From NCBI GenBank assembly GCA_034663635.1, contig JAXDJH010000008.1, forward strand, positions 62,001 to 126,000: a stretch of 64,000 nt of DNA. The letters are read 5' to 3'. How positions within the stretch are numbered: the stretch's first letter is position 1; every line of letters begins with the position of its first letter. A program made the position numbers and the translations under genes. Under the pieces are notes generated by a model. That model was not told where the DNA came from, searched no databases, and saw nothing but the letters and a program-made list of their open reading frames with translations. Positions 42,188 through 49,436 of the stretch are shown piece after piece. Source of the stretch: JAXDJH01 sp034663635 (GTDB lineage Bacteria; Actinomycetota; CADDZG01; WHSQ01).

Positions 42188-42744
42188 ACGCCCGGAGAAA
42201 GCTTGGCCTCCATGTCCTCGACCGCTTCGGTGTCGGGCATGAAGCCGGCGAGCGCAGGCAACTCGGCGAGCGAGTTGAGCCCGAGCCGCTCGAGGAGATG
42301 GTCGGTGATCCGGAGCATGATCGGGGATCCAGGTCCCTCGCCGTGGCCGCTCTCCTCCACGAGGTCTCGTCCGAGCAGGGTTTTGACCACGCGATCGGAG
42401 TCCACCCCACGGATCTCGCTGATCTGAGTTCTGGAGATCGGCTGCTTGTAGGCGACTATCGCGAGGACCTCGAGAGCCGCGGGCGAAAGCCGGGCCGTGC
42501 GGTGCCCTAGGACGAAGCGCTCGAGCCAGGGGCCCGAATCGGGACTCGTGTAGAGCCGCCAGCCCCCCGCCACCTCACGCAACACGAAACCCCGGTCCTC
42601 CTCGAGGTAGGACGTCGCCAGGTTCCGAAGCTCGTCTTCCACCTCTGCGGTCGGGCGCTCCAGCACTTCCCCCATGACGCCGGCCGGCACGGGCTCCTCG
42701 GCGAGAAGCAGGATCGACTCGATGATCTTCCTGTCGTGGCTCAT
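42184..42744 (-). CDS. scpB: Segregation and condensation protein B
   Basis: ScpB dimerises and binds ScpA, forming the condensin complex with SMC. The 186-residue protein has two winged-helix domains (ESILLLAEEPVPAGVMGEVL and ALEVLAIVAYKQPISRTQISEIRGVD). I choose ATG 42744, two bases after the scpA stop; a longer frame to 42822 overlaps scpA without family sequence. Confidence 0.95.
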   Translation of the reverse strand: MSHDRKIIESILLLAEEPVPAGVMGEVLERPTAEVEDELRNLATSYLEEDRGFVLREVAGGWRLYTSPDSGPWLERFVLGHRTARLSPAALEVLAIVAYKQPISRTQISEIRGVDSDRVVKTLLGRDLVEESGHGEGPGSPIMLRITDHLLERLGLNSLAELPALAGFMPDTEAVEDMEAKLSPGV

Positions 42745-42746
42745 CT

Positions 42747-43532
42747 CTATGCGACCTCCCGGGGCACGCCGTACTCGTCGACCTCGTCCAGAAGGACCTC
42801 CAGCTGGACATCTCCCGTCCACTCGGCGGTGATGTCTCCGAAGCGTCCGGCCTGGCCGAGCTCGACGGCCCCCGCCTTGAACAGCTCGAGCAGCGCCAGG
42901 AATCGGACGACAACCTCGATCCTCGACCCGACGCCCAGGCAGAGCCCGGCGAACGTGCCCGCCCCATCCCGCTGAAGCGCCCCGGCGAGTTCGGCGATCG
43001 CGTCGCGCACCGAAGCACGGATCGGGGTGACGTGAGAGATGTCGATCTCCTTGATCGGCCGCTCCGCGAGCACCCGGGCGGCCGCCACGGCCAGATCTTG
43101 GACCCGGAGACGGTCTACGGGGTCGGGCGTGAGGGCTGCGTACGGATCTTCGAGCGTTACGGCCCGGCCGACGAAACCTTCCCCTGCGCTGAGCCTGCTG
43201 CCGAGCCAGGCCCCCGCTTCCCTGAAGGTGGAGACCTCGACGAGCTTGGCGAGGAGCGCATCCCGCTCCTCGAGCAAAGTGGGATCGGTCGCATCGTGAT
43301 TGCGCTCGGGGAGCAGCCTCAGAGATTTCAGCTCCAGCAGAGTTGCCGCGATCACGAGGAACCCCGTGGCGGCCTCGAGGTCCAGCTCCTCGATCCCGTC
43401 CACCGCGGCGAGGTACTCCTCGGTGATCGTCGAGAGCGAGACGTCGTAGATCGACACGCGCTGCCGGGTTATGAGGTGGAGCAGGAGCTCGATCGGCCCC
43501 TCGAAGGCCTCGAGCTTGACCTCTAGCGACAT
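42747..43532 (-). CDS. scpA: Segregation and condensation protein A
   Basis: The 261-residue kleisin bridges SMC heads. Its N-terminus, LEAFEGPIELLLHLITRQRVSIYDV, and LVIAATLLELKSLRLLPE are typical. The C-terminal winged helix ends in a VAFLALLELFK-like stretch. It lies downstream of the parA/RHH pair, with trpS and the M50 gene between; octamer arrays flank it. Confidence 0.96.
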   Translation of the reverse strand: MSLEVKLEAFEGPIELLLHLITRQRVSIYDVSLSTITEEYLAAVDGIEELDLEAATGFLVIAATLLELKSLRLLPERNHDATDPTLLEERDALLAKLVEVSTFREAGAWLGSRLSAGEGFVGRAVTLEDPYAALTPDPVDRLRVQDLAVAAARVLAERPIKEIDISHVTPIRASVRDAIAELAGALQRDGAGTFAGLCLGVGSRIEVVVRFLALLELFKAGAVELGQAGRFGDITAEWTGDVQLEVLLDEVDEYGVPREVA

Positions 43533-43552
43533 ATCCGGTCCCGCTTCCTATT

Positions 43553-43584
43553 CTGTCTATTTGTCGACATATCTATATCCTCGA
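43553..43584 (+). repeat. Octamer repeat array, 3-4 units
   Basis: CTGTCTAT, TTGTCGAC and one more in phase, upstream of scpA. Confidence 0.75.
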
Positions 43585-43664
43585 TGGCCCGACCCCCCGG
43601 CCGGTCGAGCGTATCCCCAGCCCGTCGCCGCGGCCCGTCTTTCCCGAAGCTCACGAGCTGCGCC

Positions 43665-44675
43665 TCACGAGCGGGGCAGCAGGCCCGAGCGGTCCCTGAC
43701 CTCGGCCATGGTTTCGGCAGCCACTTCGGCGGCGCGACCCGCCCCTCGCTTGAGCGCCCTCTCCACCTCTGCGGGGTCGGCCATCAATTCCTCGTAACGG
43801 GTCCGGATCGGGGCAAGCGCATCCACGATCGCCTCGCCAAGCGCGGACTTGAAGTCCCCGTAGCCCTTCCCCTCGAACCTCGACTCCAGCTCGGCCACCG
43901 ACTCCCCCGCTATCAACGAATAGATGGTCAGCAGATTCGCCAGGGCCGGCTTGTCGGGGGCCGACGTCACCTCACGCCCCGAGTCCGTGACCGCCGACTT
44001 GACCTTCTTCATGATCGCCTCAGGCTGATCGATGAGCTGGACGCTCGCGGCGGGGCGGGCGGCGGACTTGCTCATCTTCTGGGTGGGATCGTCGAGCGCC
44101 ATGATCCGGGCCCCAACCTCTGGGATCAGAGGCTCGGGCAGGACGAACGTCTCCCCGTAGAGCGAGTTGAATCGGCCGCCGATATCCCTCATCAGCTCGA
44201 CGTGCTGGCGCTGGTCCTCCCCGACCGGGACCCCGTGGGCCTTGTAGAGGAGGACGTCGGCGGCCTGGAGCACCGGGTAGGTGAACAGCCCAACCGAGAC
44301 CGACTCGTTCTCGCCCTTGGACTTCTCCTTGAACTGGACCATTCGGCGGAGTTCCCCCATCCGGGCGACGCAGGCGAGAACCCAGGCCAGCTCGGTGTGC
44401 TCATCGACGTGGGACTGAACGAACAGAACGGAACGCTCGGGGTCGACTCCGCAGGCCAGGAGCTCGGCTCCCTTGGCGAGGGTCTGGTGGCGCAGTGCGG
44501 CCGGGTCCCACGGCATCGTCAGGGCGTGCAGATCGACGATGCAATAGAAGGAGTCGTGGGTCTCCTGGAAGGCAACCCATCTCCGCAAAGCGCCTAGATA
44601 GTTGCCGATGTGAGCATCCCCGGTGGGCTGGATCCCGCTGAATACCCGCTTCCTATCAGTAAAGCTCTGGTTCAG
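43665..44675 (-). CDS. trpS: Tryptophanyl-tRNA synthetase with CTG start
   Basis: This class I synthetase charges tRNA-Trp. The protein, 336 residues, contains FSGIQPTGDAHIGNYLGALR (HIGH-like motif) and QKMSKSAARP (KMSKS). No ATG, GTG or TTG precedes the first motif in frame: an in-frame TGA lies at 44690-44692 and the next start-type codon is a CTG at 44675, with AAGGAG seven bases upstream. The first ATG-like start (44588) would lose the HIGH-region residues, so the CTG is very likely used. Confidence 0.93.
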   Translation of the reverse strand: MNQSFTDRKRVFSGIQPTGDAHIGNYLGALRRWVAFQETHDSFYCIVDLHALTMPWDPAALRHQTLAKGAELLACGVDPERSVLFVQSHVDEHTELAWVLACVARMGELRRMVQFKEKSKGENESVSVGLFTYPVLQAADVLLYKAHGVPVGEDQRQHVELMRDIGGRFNSLYGETFVLPEPLIPEVGARIMALDDPTQKMSKSAARPAASVQLIDQPEAIMKKVKSAVTDSGREVTSAPDKPALANLLTIYSLIAGESVAELESRFEGKGYGDFKSALGEAIVDALAPIRTRYEELMADPAEVERALKRGAGRAAEVAAETMAEVRDRSGLLPRS

Positions 44676-44686
44676 GGTTAGCTCCT

Positions 44687-44717
44687 TTCACACAGCCCGA
44701 GCTGGGCCGCCTACAAT
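44687..44717 (+). promoter_or_regulatory. Possible promoter of the M50 protease gene
   Basis: TACAAT at 44712-44717 ends nine bases before the ATG, which suggests a leaderless transcript. The upstream TTCACA (44687) is 19 bases away, a weak -35. Confidence 0.45.
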
Positions 44718-44726
44718 ACCGGCCCA

Positions 44727-45359
44727 ATGACGAGCCCCCTCCAGCTGTTCACCGATGATCCCCTTGCCTTCATTCTCCTGGCTATCTCGTTGCTGCTCTC
44801 GATAGCCCTGCACGAATACGCCCACGCGCTGGCCGCAGACCTACAAGGCGACCGGCTCCCCCGGGCGATGGGACGGCTCACCCTGAACCCCATCAAGCAC
44901 CTGGATCCCATGGGCACGATCCTGATCTTCGTGGCCGGCTTCGGCTGGGGCAAGCCCGTGGAGTTCAGGCCCCAGGCCCTCTCCTCTCAACGGTTCGGCG
45001 CGGCCCTCGTGGCCCTGGCCGGCCCCACCATGAACATCCTCCTGGCCGTGGCCGGCGCGCTCGCCTTCAGAGCCGCATATGGATCGATCGAGACCCTCGC
45101 CGTCCTCCGCTTCCTGCTCGTCTTTGTGGAGATCAACGTCCTGCTGGCCGTCTTCAACCTGATCCCCATCCCCCCTCTGGACGGCTCGAGACTGCTCACG
45201 ATCTTCCTGCCACCCGGCAAGCAGAAGATCATCTTCTTCCTCGACCGCTGGGGGATGCTGATCCTGTTCGGCCTCATCTTCCTGGGCCGAGGAGCGATCT
45301 TCAGCCCCGTAACAGACTTCGTCCGAAGCACTGTCCTGAACCTGACAGGCCTGAATTAG
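44727..45359 (+). CDS. Site-2 protease family (M50) membrane metalloprotease
   Basis: The 210-residue integral membrane protease has the zinc motif HEYAH near residue 28 and the third ligand in IPIPPLDGSRLL. Four or more hydrophobic helices and no PDZ domain are present, which fits the small group (SpoIVFB/YwhC type). It is convergent in gene order with nothing and stands alone on the plus strand between trpS and the repeat-rich gap. Substrates are unknown. Confidence 0.9.
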   Translation: MTSPLQLFTDDPLAFILLAISLLLSIALHEYAHALAADLQGDRLPRAMGRLTLNPIKHLDPMGTILIFVAGFGWGKPVEFRPQALSSQRFGAALVALAGPTMNILLAVAGALAFRAAYGSIETLAVLRFLLVFVEINVLLAVFNLIPIPPLDGSRLLTIFLPPGKQKIIFFLDRWGMLILFGLIFLGRGAIFSPVTDFVRSTVLNLTGLN

Positions 45360-45374
45360 CGCCTAGCGCCCGAC

Positions 45375-45422
45375 GACTTATCGGCAAATCCCCTTGTCGA
45401 CAAATCCCCAAATCGCCAAGTC
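45375..45422 (+). repeat. Octamer repeat array, 6 units
   Basis: Six in-phase units in the gap downstream of the M50 gene. TTATCGGC and AAATCCCC illustrate a more C-rich version in which RTC still recurs every eight bases. Confidence 0.82.
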
Positions 45423-45595
45423 CCCTCCCCTCTCAGGGAGCCCGGCACGGCCACCGGACAAGGCCAGCCCGACCGCCGGCTCCGCCGTCGCTAGGGCTGC
45501 TCACACCCGACCAGAACCGGCTCCCACATTCGTGCCGGCAAGGGGGTTGGGTTCACTCGATGTCCAGGAGGCGGGCGTGTCCTCCGGAGGGAACG

Positions 45596-45724
45596 CTAGG
45601 CCCCCAGGAAATCGCTTGGCGCTTTCTTGGCGTAGCGGGCCAGGAGGAGGATCGCCCGGCCGACCACCGGCTCAACCCGGTCCCTAAAGTCCTCGATAAA
45701 TCCGCCAAGGGAATCGAATCCCAA
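45596..45724 (-). CDS. Possible 42-residue protein in the repeat-rich gap
   Basis: A short frame starting at TTG 45724 encodes a protein with mixed charged and hydrophobic sequence (VEPVVGRAILLLARYAKK) that looks amphipathic and has GC-rich third positions. No good ribosome site is visible. A plus-strand frame over the same bases (45560-45778) is less protein-like. No family is recognised. The rest of 45423-45595 shows no feature. Confidence 0.3.
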   Translation of the reverse strand: MGFDSLGGFIEDFRDRVEPVVGRAILLLARYAKKAPSDFLGA

Positions 45725-45740
45725 AACCCACGAGGCCCCC

Positions 45741-45758
45741 CGCGAAAAAGTTTTCGCG
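45741..45758. other. Perfect inverted repeat CGCGAAAA
   Basis: CGCGAAAA and TTTTCGCG are separated by two bases. It sits between the short minus-strand frame and the promoter of the 64-residue frame, so it could be an operator for either or a short hairpin. Confidence 0.6.
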
Positions 45759-45774
45759 TTCTCAGAACATTCTC

Positions 45775-45804
45775 TTGATTAACGGTTAGCTATAGCCTTA
45801 TGTT
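45775..45804 (+). promoter_or_regulatory. Promoter of the 64-residue gene
   Basis: TTGATT (45775-45780) and TATGTT (45799-45804) are 18 bases apart. The ATG at 45811 is six bases after the -10 box, predicting a leaderless mRNA. Confidence 0.6.
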
Positions 45805-45810
45805 GCCGCC

Positions 45811-46005
45811 ATGACGAACGAACGGATCTGGAAGCTGCTCGAAGCACTCGGCCTTGCCGAGCTCCCCCACCCCGCTCCTCGGTCCCGCCATGTGCGTCCG
45901 GCGGTTGCCGTTCAGGTCACGATCGAAGCCTCGGTGCAACAGCGAGAGGCGACTCCATCGGGCCCTGTCGTCAGCACCGAGATCGCGCACGGGAGCACGG
46001 TCTAA
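45811..46005 (+). CDS. Uncharacterised 64-residue protein
   Basis: A small frame with a good promoter placed for leaderless expression. The first 20 residues (MTNERIWKLLEALGLAELPH) are helix-like; the rest is polar with no clear fold. No family is recognised. It lies among octamer arrays upstream of the terminator of the parA/RHH transcript. Coding is supported by the promoter and start position, not by homology. Confidence 0.45.
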   Translation: MTNERIWKLLEALGLAELPHPAPRSRHVRPAVAVQVTIEASVQQREATPSGPVVSTEIAHGSTV

Positions 46006-46032
46006 GTCTCTCTCGCTTCTCCGGCAGCTGGG

Positions 46033-46096
46033 CAGTCGATAGGTCGACTCGGCTCCTTATCATCTTGTTGCCTTGTCGATTTATCGATAGCTCGCG
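46033..46096 (+). repeat. Octamer repeat array, 8 units (longest)
   Basis: Eight phased units including AGGTCGAC, TTATCATC, TTGTCGAT and TTATCGAT. Two units are degenerate. It starts 28 bases after the 64-residue frame. Confidence 0.8.
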
Positions 46097-46130
46097 GCAC
46101 GCCCCACAGGTCGCCTGCCTGCGCTTTCAA

Positions 46131-46186
46131 GCGAAGTCCCTAAATCACCTTGTCTACATATCACTTACATGACAAGGGTCCTTGTC
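46131..46186 (+). repeat. Octamer repeat array, about 7 units
   Basis: Includes AAATCACC, TTGTCTAC and ATATCACT, close to the WATCACW heptad bound by omega protein. The following 46187-46404 shows no gene or repeat that I can support. Confidence 0.72.
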
Positions 46187-46404
46187 AATTCTTGTGGGCC
46201 CGTTCGCCACCCTTCCCTGAGTGAGTCGATTCTCCTTTGGAACCGTACGTGCGGGGCCATTCGAAGCGTCCTCTGCGACCCCAGAAGTCCGGTCATGGTC
46301 GCGCTACTCCGTCCTGAAGTCGCTCCGTCCAGAGCTTCAGGGCCGGGTGCTCTTGTGAACCCGATCGGTGGCCAAAGAGCTCCAGGGATGCTCGAACTGC
46401 TATG

Positions 46405-46427
46405 ACCCTCAAGTCAACCTTGAGGGT
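46405..46427. other. Nine-base-pair hairpin
   Basis: ACCCTCAAG and CTTGAGGGT flank a five-base loop. No T-run follows on either strand, so a protein site or processing hairpin is as likely as a terminator. Confidence 0.45.
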
Positions 46428-46450
46428 TCACTCCCCGCTCCCGGACGCGC

Positions 46451-46476
46451 AAAGGGCCCGAGCGATGCTCGGGCCC
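46451..46476 (-). terminator. Terminator of the parA/RHH transcript
   Basis: GGGCCCGAGC and GCTCGGGCCC form a perfect ten-pair stem with a three-base loop; on the minus strand TTT follows. It lies 18 bases past the stop of the RHH gene. Confidence 0.75.
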
Positions 46477-46493
46477 CAAGTGCCTTGGTCGGA

Positions 46494-46877
46494 TCAGTCG
46501 TTAAGCCGGCGCAGAAGGATCGAGTCGTCGGCTCGGGCATCGAAGTCCTCGAGCACGTAAGCGAGAGCTGCTCGAACGATCTTGCCTCGATCGGCGGCTA
46601 GGCCGTGCTCGGACCGAAGCTTCAGGCGAGCACGCTCGAGGTCCATCAGGTCCTCGGCGGTGCAGTAGAAGGTGATCTTCTCGCCGTGCTTGGGGCTCTT
46701 GCCCAGGCCCTGCGAGGCGGTCTGTACGGGTGGACTAGACGACGTAGCAACTTGTAGCTTTGTCGACTTGTTGTCTTGTCTCTCCACCGGTTCGGGACGA
46801 GCTTGGGCGACCGCCCTGTCTGGGCCGGTCTTGCGGAACAGCTCGTCAGCGCCCGGCAGACTGGCGCGTGGGGACAC
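46494..46877 (-). CDS. Ribbon-helix-helix partner protein of ParA (ParG/omega-like)
   Basis: The 127-residue protein has a disordered N-terminal half and a C-terminal RHH fold: beta strand KITFYC (67-72), helix AEDLMDLERARLKLRS, then DRGKIVRAALAYVLEDF. The start is GTG 46877 with a near-perfect ribosome site (AAGGAGGTGATC). The gene begins inside the end of parA, the ParF-ParG order. DNA coding for residues 32-42 is itself an octamer array. In plasmid systems such a protein binds centromere repeats and stimulates ParA ATPase through its floppy N-terminus; that role here is inference. Confidence 0.75.
   Translation of the reverse strand: MSPRASLPGADELFRKTGPDRAVAQARPEPVERQDNKSTKLQVATSSSPPVQTASQGLGKSPKHGEKITFYCTAEDLMDLERARLKLRSEHGLAADRGKIVRAALAYVLEDFDARADDSILLRRLND
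46751..46782 (+). repeat. Octamer repeat array inside the RHH gene, 4 units
   Basis: CTTGTAGC, TTTGTCGA and two further units in 8-bp phase. Read on the minus strand they encode the linker RQDNKSTKLQ of the RHH protein. Confidence 0.65.
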
Positions 46878-47754
46878 GGCTGATCACCTCCTTGGCTAGG
46901 GCGCGGTAGGACTGGGCACCGGTCGAACTCGGGGCGTAAGTCAGGATCGACTCCCCCGCCACCGGCGCCTCCGCGAAGCGGATGGTCTTGCGGATAGTGG
47001 TGTCGAACAGCTTCGATCCGAACGCCTCCTTGACCCGCTCGAGGACTTCACGGGCATGGAGCGTGCGGTTGTCGAACATGGTGGCGACGATGCCGTCGAC
47101 GGTCAGACGGGGATTCAGCCGCTCCCGGATCCTGTCGATCGAATCCATCAGGAGCGCCATACCTCTGAGCGCGTAGTACTCGCACTCCAGCGGGACGATC
47201 ACCCCGTCCGCCGCGGTGAGGCCGTTGATCGTGAGCAGCCCCAACGACGGGGGGCAATCTATAAGGATAAAGTCGTACTTCACCCTTAGAGGTGCGAGGA
47301 CCCGCATCAGGCTCTGCTCTCGAGCTACCTCGTTGACCAGCATCAACTCGGCGGCGGCGAGGTCGATGTTCGAGGGCAGCAGGTCCAGGTGAGGCACCGC
47401 GGTCTTGACCACGACCTCTTCCACCTCGCAGGACCTGTCGAGCAAGGCGTTGTAGACCGATAGATCGAGTCCGCCCGGCTCTATCCCCAACCCGAGCGCA
47501 CAGCCTCCCTGAGGATCGAAGTCCACGAGGAGGATCTCGTAGCCGAGCTCGGCGAGCGCGGCTCCCAGGCTGATCGCGGTGGTCGTCTTACCGACCCCGC
47601 CTTTCTGGTTGGCGAGAGCGATGATCCGCGCGCTGTGCGGGCCGCCATCGTCTGGGACGAGACCCGGGTCCCCTCCCGAGCCCGCTTCCGCGGCTCGTTC
47701 GAGTTCGTCCGGAGGGCTCCGGAGATCGACGCCCCCCGCCTGCTCCTCCTGCAT
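46846..47754 (-). CDS. parA: ParA/Soj family partition ATPase
   Basis: A 302-residue deviant-Walker ATPase. KGGVGKTT at residues 51-58 has the signature lysine, DFDPQGGCALGLG follows, and DCPPSLGLLTING is the Walker B region. A 40-residue polar N-terminal extension precedes the ATPase; it has no HTH, so it is Soj-like. Start ATG 47754 has GGAGG five bases before it. The equivalent mycobacterial gene (near scpA) is not the main oriC parA. It is coupled to the RHH gene. Confidence 0.93.
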   Translation of the reverse strand: MQEEQAGGVDLRSPPDELERAAEAGSGGDPGLVPDDGGPHSARIIALANQKGGVGKTTTAISLGAALAELGYEILLVDFDPQGGCALGLGIEPGGLDLSVYNALLDRSCEVEEVVVKTAVPHLDLLPSNIDLAAAELMLVNEVAREQSLMRVLAPLRVKYDFILIDCPPSLGLLTINGLTAADGVIVPLECEYYALRGMALLMDSIDRIRERLNPRLTVDGIVATMFDNRTLHAREVLERVKEAFGSKLFDTTIRKTIRFAEAPVAGESILTYAPSSTGAQSYRALAKEVISRVPTRQSAGR

Positions 47755-47799
47755 AGGCCCTCCTTAGGGTCGGCTTGGCTCGGAAAGTGTTGCTTTAGA

Positions 47800-47823
47800 A
47801 ACTTGTCGACAAATCGCCAAGGG
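47800..47823 (+). repeat. Octamer repeat array upstream of parA, 3 units
   Basis: TTGTCGAC, AAATCGCC and a partial third unit, 46 bases before the parA start, where an autoregulatory operator would be expected. The rest of 47824-47946 shows nothing firm. Confidence 0.62.
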
Positions 47824-47946
47824 GTCGCAGGCTAGAGGAACTAGACAGCGCAGTAAAGAGGTAGCGGTTAATTACAGCGACGTATGTTGCTCGATCCTCA
47901 CGTCGTCTTCACCTCGTTCTGACGAACACCCCCCATCGTCAATGGC

Positions 47947-48605
47947 GTGCAAGGAGACGCCGGAGACGGGGAAGCGCACGAGCCGAGAGCATGGGCCTGG
48001 CGGGCGAAGGCACTCGTGGCGGGTGTTGGACTCGGCCTTTTTGCCAGGGCCGGAGACCTGATCGGCGGCCCGCTGGGTTGGGTGTCCAATCTCGGGGTCC
48101 CCTGGCTCCTGGCGTCCGCGCTGGTGGGGTCGTCGTCCACCAGTCGGCGCACGGGAGCGGCTGCCGGAGCCCTCGCGCTCGTCGCAGCGAGTTTCACCTA
48201 CTACCTGAGCGTCAGGCTCCTCCACGGAGTGCACGGATTGGGACTACTCCGCCCTCCACTCGTCTCGTGGGCGGTCGTGGGATCGGTTCTGGGAAGCGGA
48301 TCGGGTGGCTGGGCCGGGCTTCCATCGAGGATCGGCGGTACTCCTCCCCCGCGCTCGCTCTGCTCGGGTCATGCCTCGCTGCTGAAGCCTTCTACCTAAT
48401 CGCCGTCCGAGAGGTGGTCGCTTGGAAGATGGCCGTCCCCCTTGAGCTAAGCGCGGCCACCGCCCTGGCTTTGGGCCTGATCCTCGCCCCCCGAGCACGG
48501 ACCACCCGGCCGAAAGCAGGTGTTTGGGTGCTCGCGATGCCTCCCGCCGCGTGGGTGGGGGCCCAGGGTTTGGTCTTCCTCGACAAGTGGCTTCGGCTCT
48601 ATTGA
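47947..48605 (+). pseudogene. DUF6518-like membrane protein with a frameshift
   Basis: The first part reads from GTG 47947 with hydrophobic helices (GVPWLLASALVG, GAAAGALALVAASFTYYLSV and SWAVVGSVLGSGSGGWAG) that resemble DUF6518. Near 48310-48340 protein-like sequence switches to the frame one base back, continuing EDRRYSSPALALLGSCLAAE and further helices to 48605. Joining the parts gives about 219 residues, a normal length. Either a one-base deletion in the genome, an assembly error or a programmed frameshift explains it. The family call is tentative. Confidence 0.6.
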
Positions 48606-48653
48606 TCCGAATAAGAGGTGCGCGTCCTCAGCGAAGGGGTAAACATCCCAGCG

Positions 48654-49430
48654 ATGAGACTTCATCTCCGATATTCGGCCTCGACCCACCGCGGATATGA
48701 CCGCGACAACAACGAAGACTCCGTGTTCGCCGGCCCGAGGTTGCTGGCGCTTGCCGATGGGATGGGCGGACACGCCGCCGGGGAGGTCGCCTCGTCGCTC
48801 GTGATCGCGGAACTTGCCGGCCTCGACGAGCTCAAGGGTCCGTTCGACCCTCTCGTTGAACTTGGGCAGGCGGCGGCTCGGGCGAACGAAGCCATCGCTC
48901 GCTACGGCGCGGAGCATCCGGAGACGGAGGGGATGGGCACAACCCTCACGGCCGTGCTGTTCTCGGACGATCGGGTAGCCCTCTTCCACATAGGGGATTC
49001 GCGCGCCTATCTACTGCGGGACGGCTCCCTCACTCAGCTGACGCGGGACGACACTCTGGTGCAGCAGCTCGTGGATGCAGGTCGCCTGACGCCCGACGAG
49101 GCCAGATCTCATCCTCGACGATCTGTCGTAACCCAGGTCCTCAGAGGCGAGCCCGTGGAGCCTGCCCTCGGAATCCTCGGCCTCCGTGCGAACGACCGGC
49201 TCCTCATATGTTCGGACGGTGTCTCCGACGCGGTCTCCCCCGCCGAACTGGTTGAAGCGCTGAGGATCGACGACCCGCAGAGATGTGCCTTTCCGATCCT
49301 TCAGCTGGCTATGCGCGCGGGCAGTCGCGACAACGTGACGTGCATCGTGGCCCACATCGGCGAACACGACCTCGGCTACAACGTTCCGATAATCGGAGGG
49401 GCCGCCGATCGCCTTGCGGCGAGCAGATAG
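48654..49430 (+). CDS. PP2C-family serine/threonine phosphatase
   Basis: The 258-residue metal-dependent phosphatase has RGYDRDNNEDSVF near the start, ALADGMGGHAAGEVAS, GTTLTAVLF, HIGDSRAYLLRDG and ICSDGVSDAV, the metal-binding aspartate motifs of the family. No membrane segment is present, unlike PstP, so it is cytosolic. I choose ATG 48654; a GTG at 48618 adds twelve non-family residues. It could reverse phosphorylation of the GarA-like FHA protein; inference only. Confidence 0.93.
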   Translation: MRLHLRYSASTHRGYDRDNNEDSVFAGPRLLALADGMGGHAAGEVASSLVIAELAGLDELKGPFDPLVELGQAAARANEAIARYGAEHPETEGMGTTLTAVLFSDDRVALFHIGDSRAYLLRDGSLTQLTRDDTLVQQLVDAGRLTPDEARSHPRRSVVTQVLRGEPVEPALGILGLRANDRLLICSDGVSDAVSPAELVEALRIDDPQRCAFPILQLAMRAGSRDNVTCIVAHIGEHDLGYNVPIIGGAADRLAASR

Positions 49431-49436
49431 CGCCGG

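Noticed and set aside
45700..45726. A tRNA-like T arm (GGGATTCGATTCCC on the minus strand)
   Set aside because: The loop-closing pair is A-C and no acceptor, D or anticodon arms surround it.
45560..45778. A 72-residue plus-strand frame in the repeat-rich gap
   Set aside because: It overlaps the more protein-like minus-strand frame, has no ribosome site and crosses the palindrome and promoter region.
45375..46186. CRISPR array
   Set aside because: The repeats are 8 bp, directly adjacent, with no 25-40 bp spacers and no cas genes nearby.
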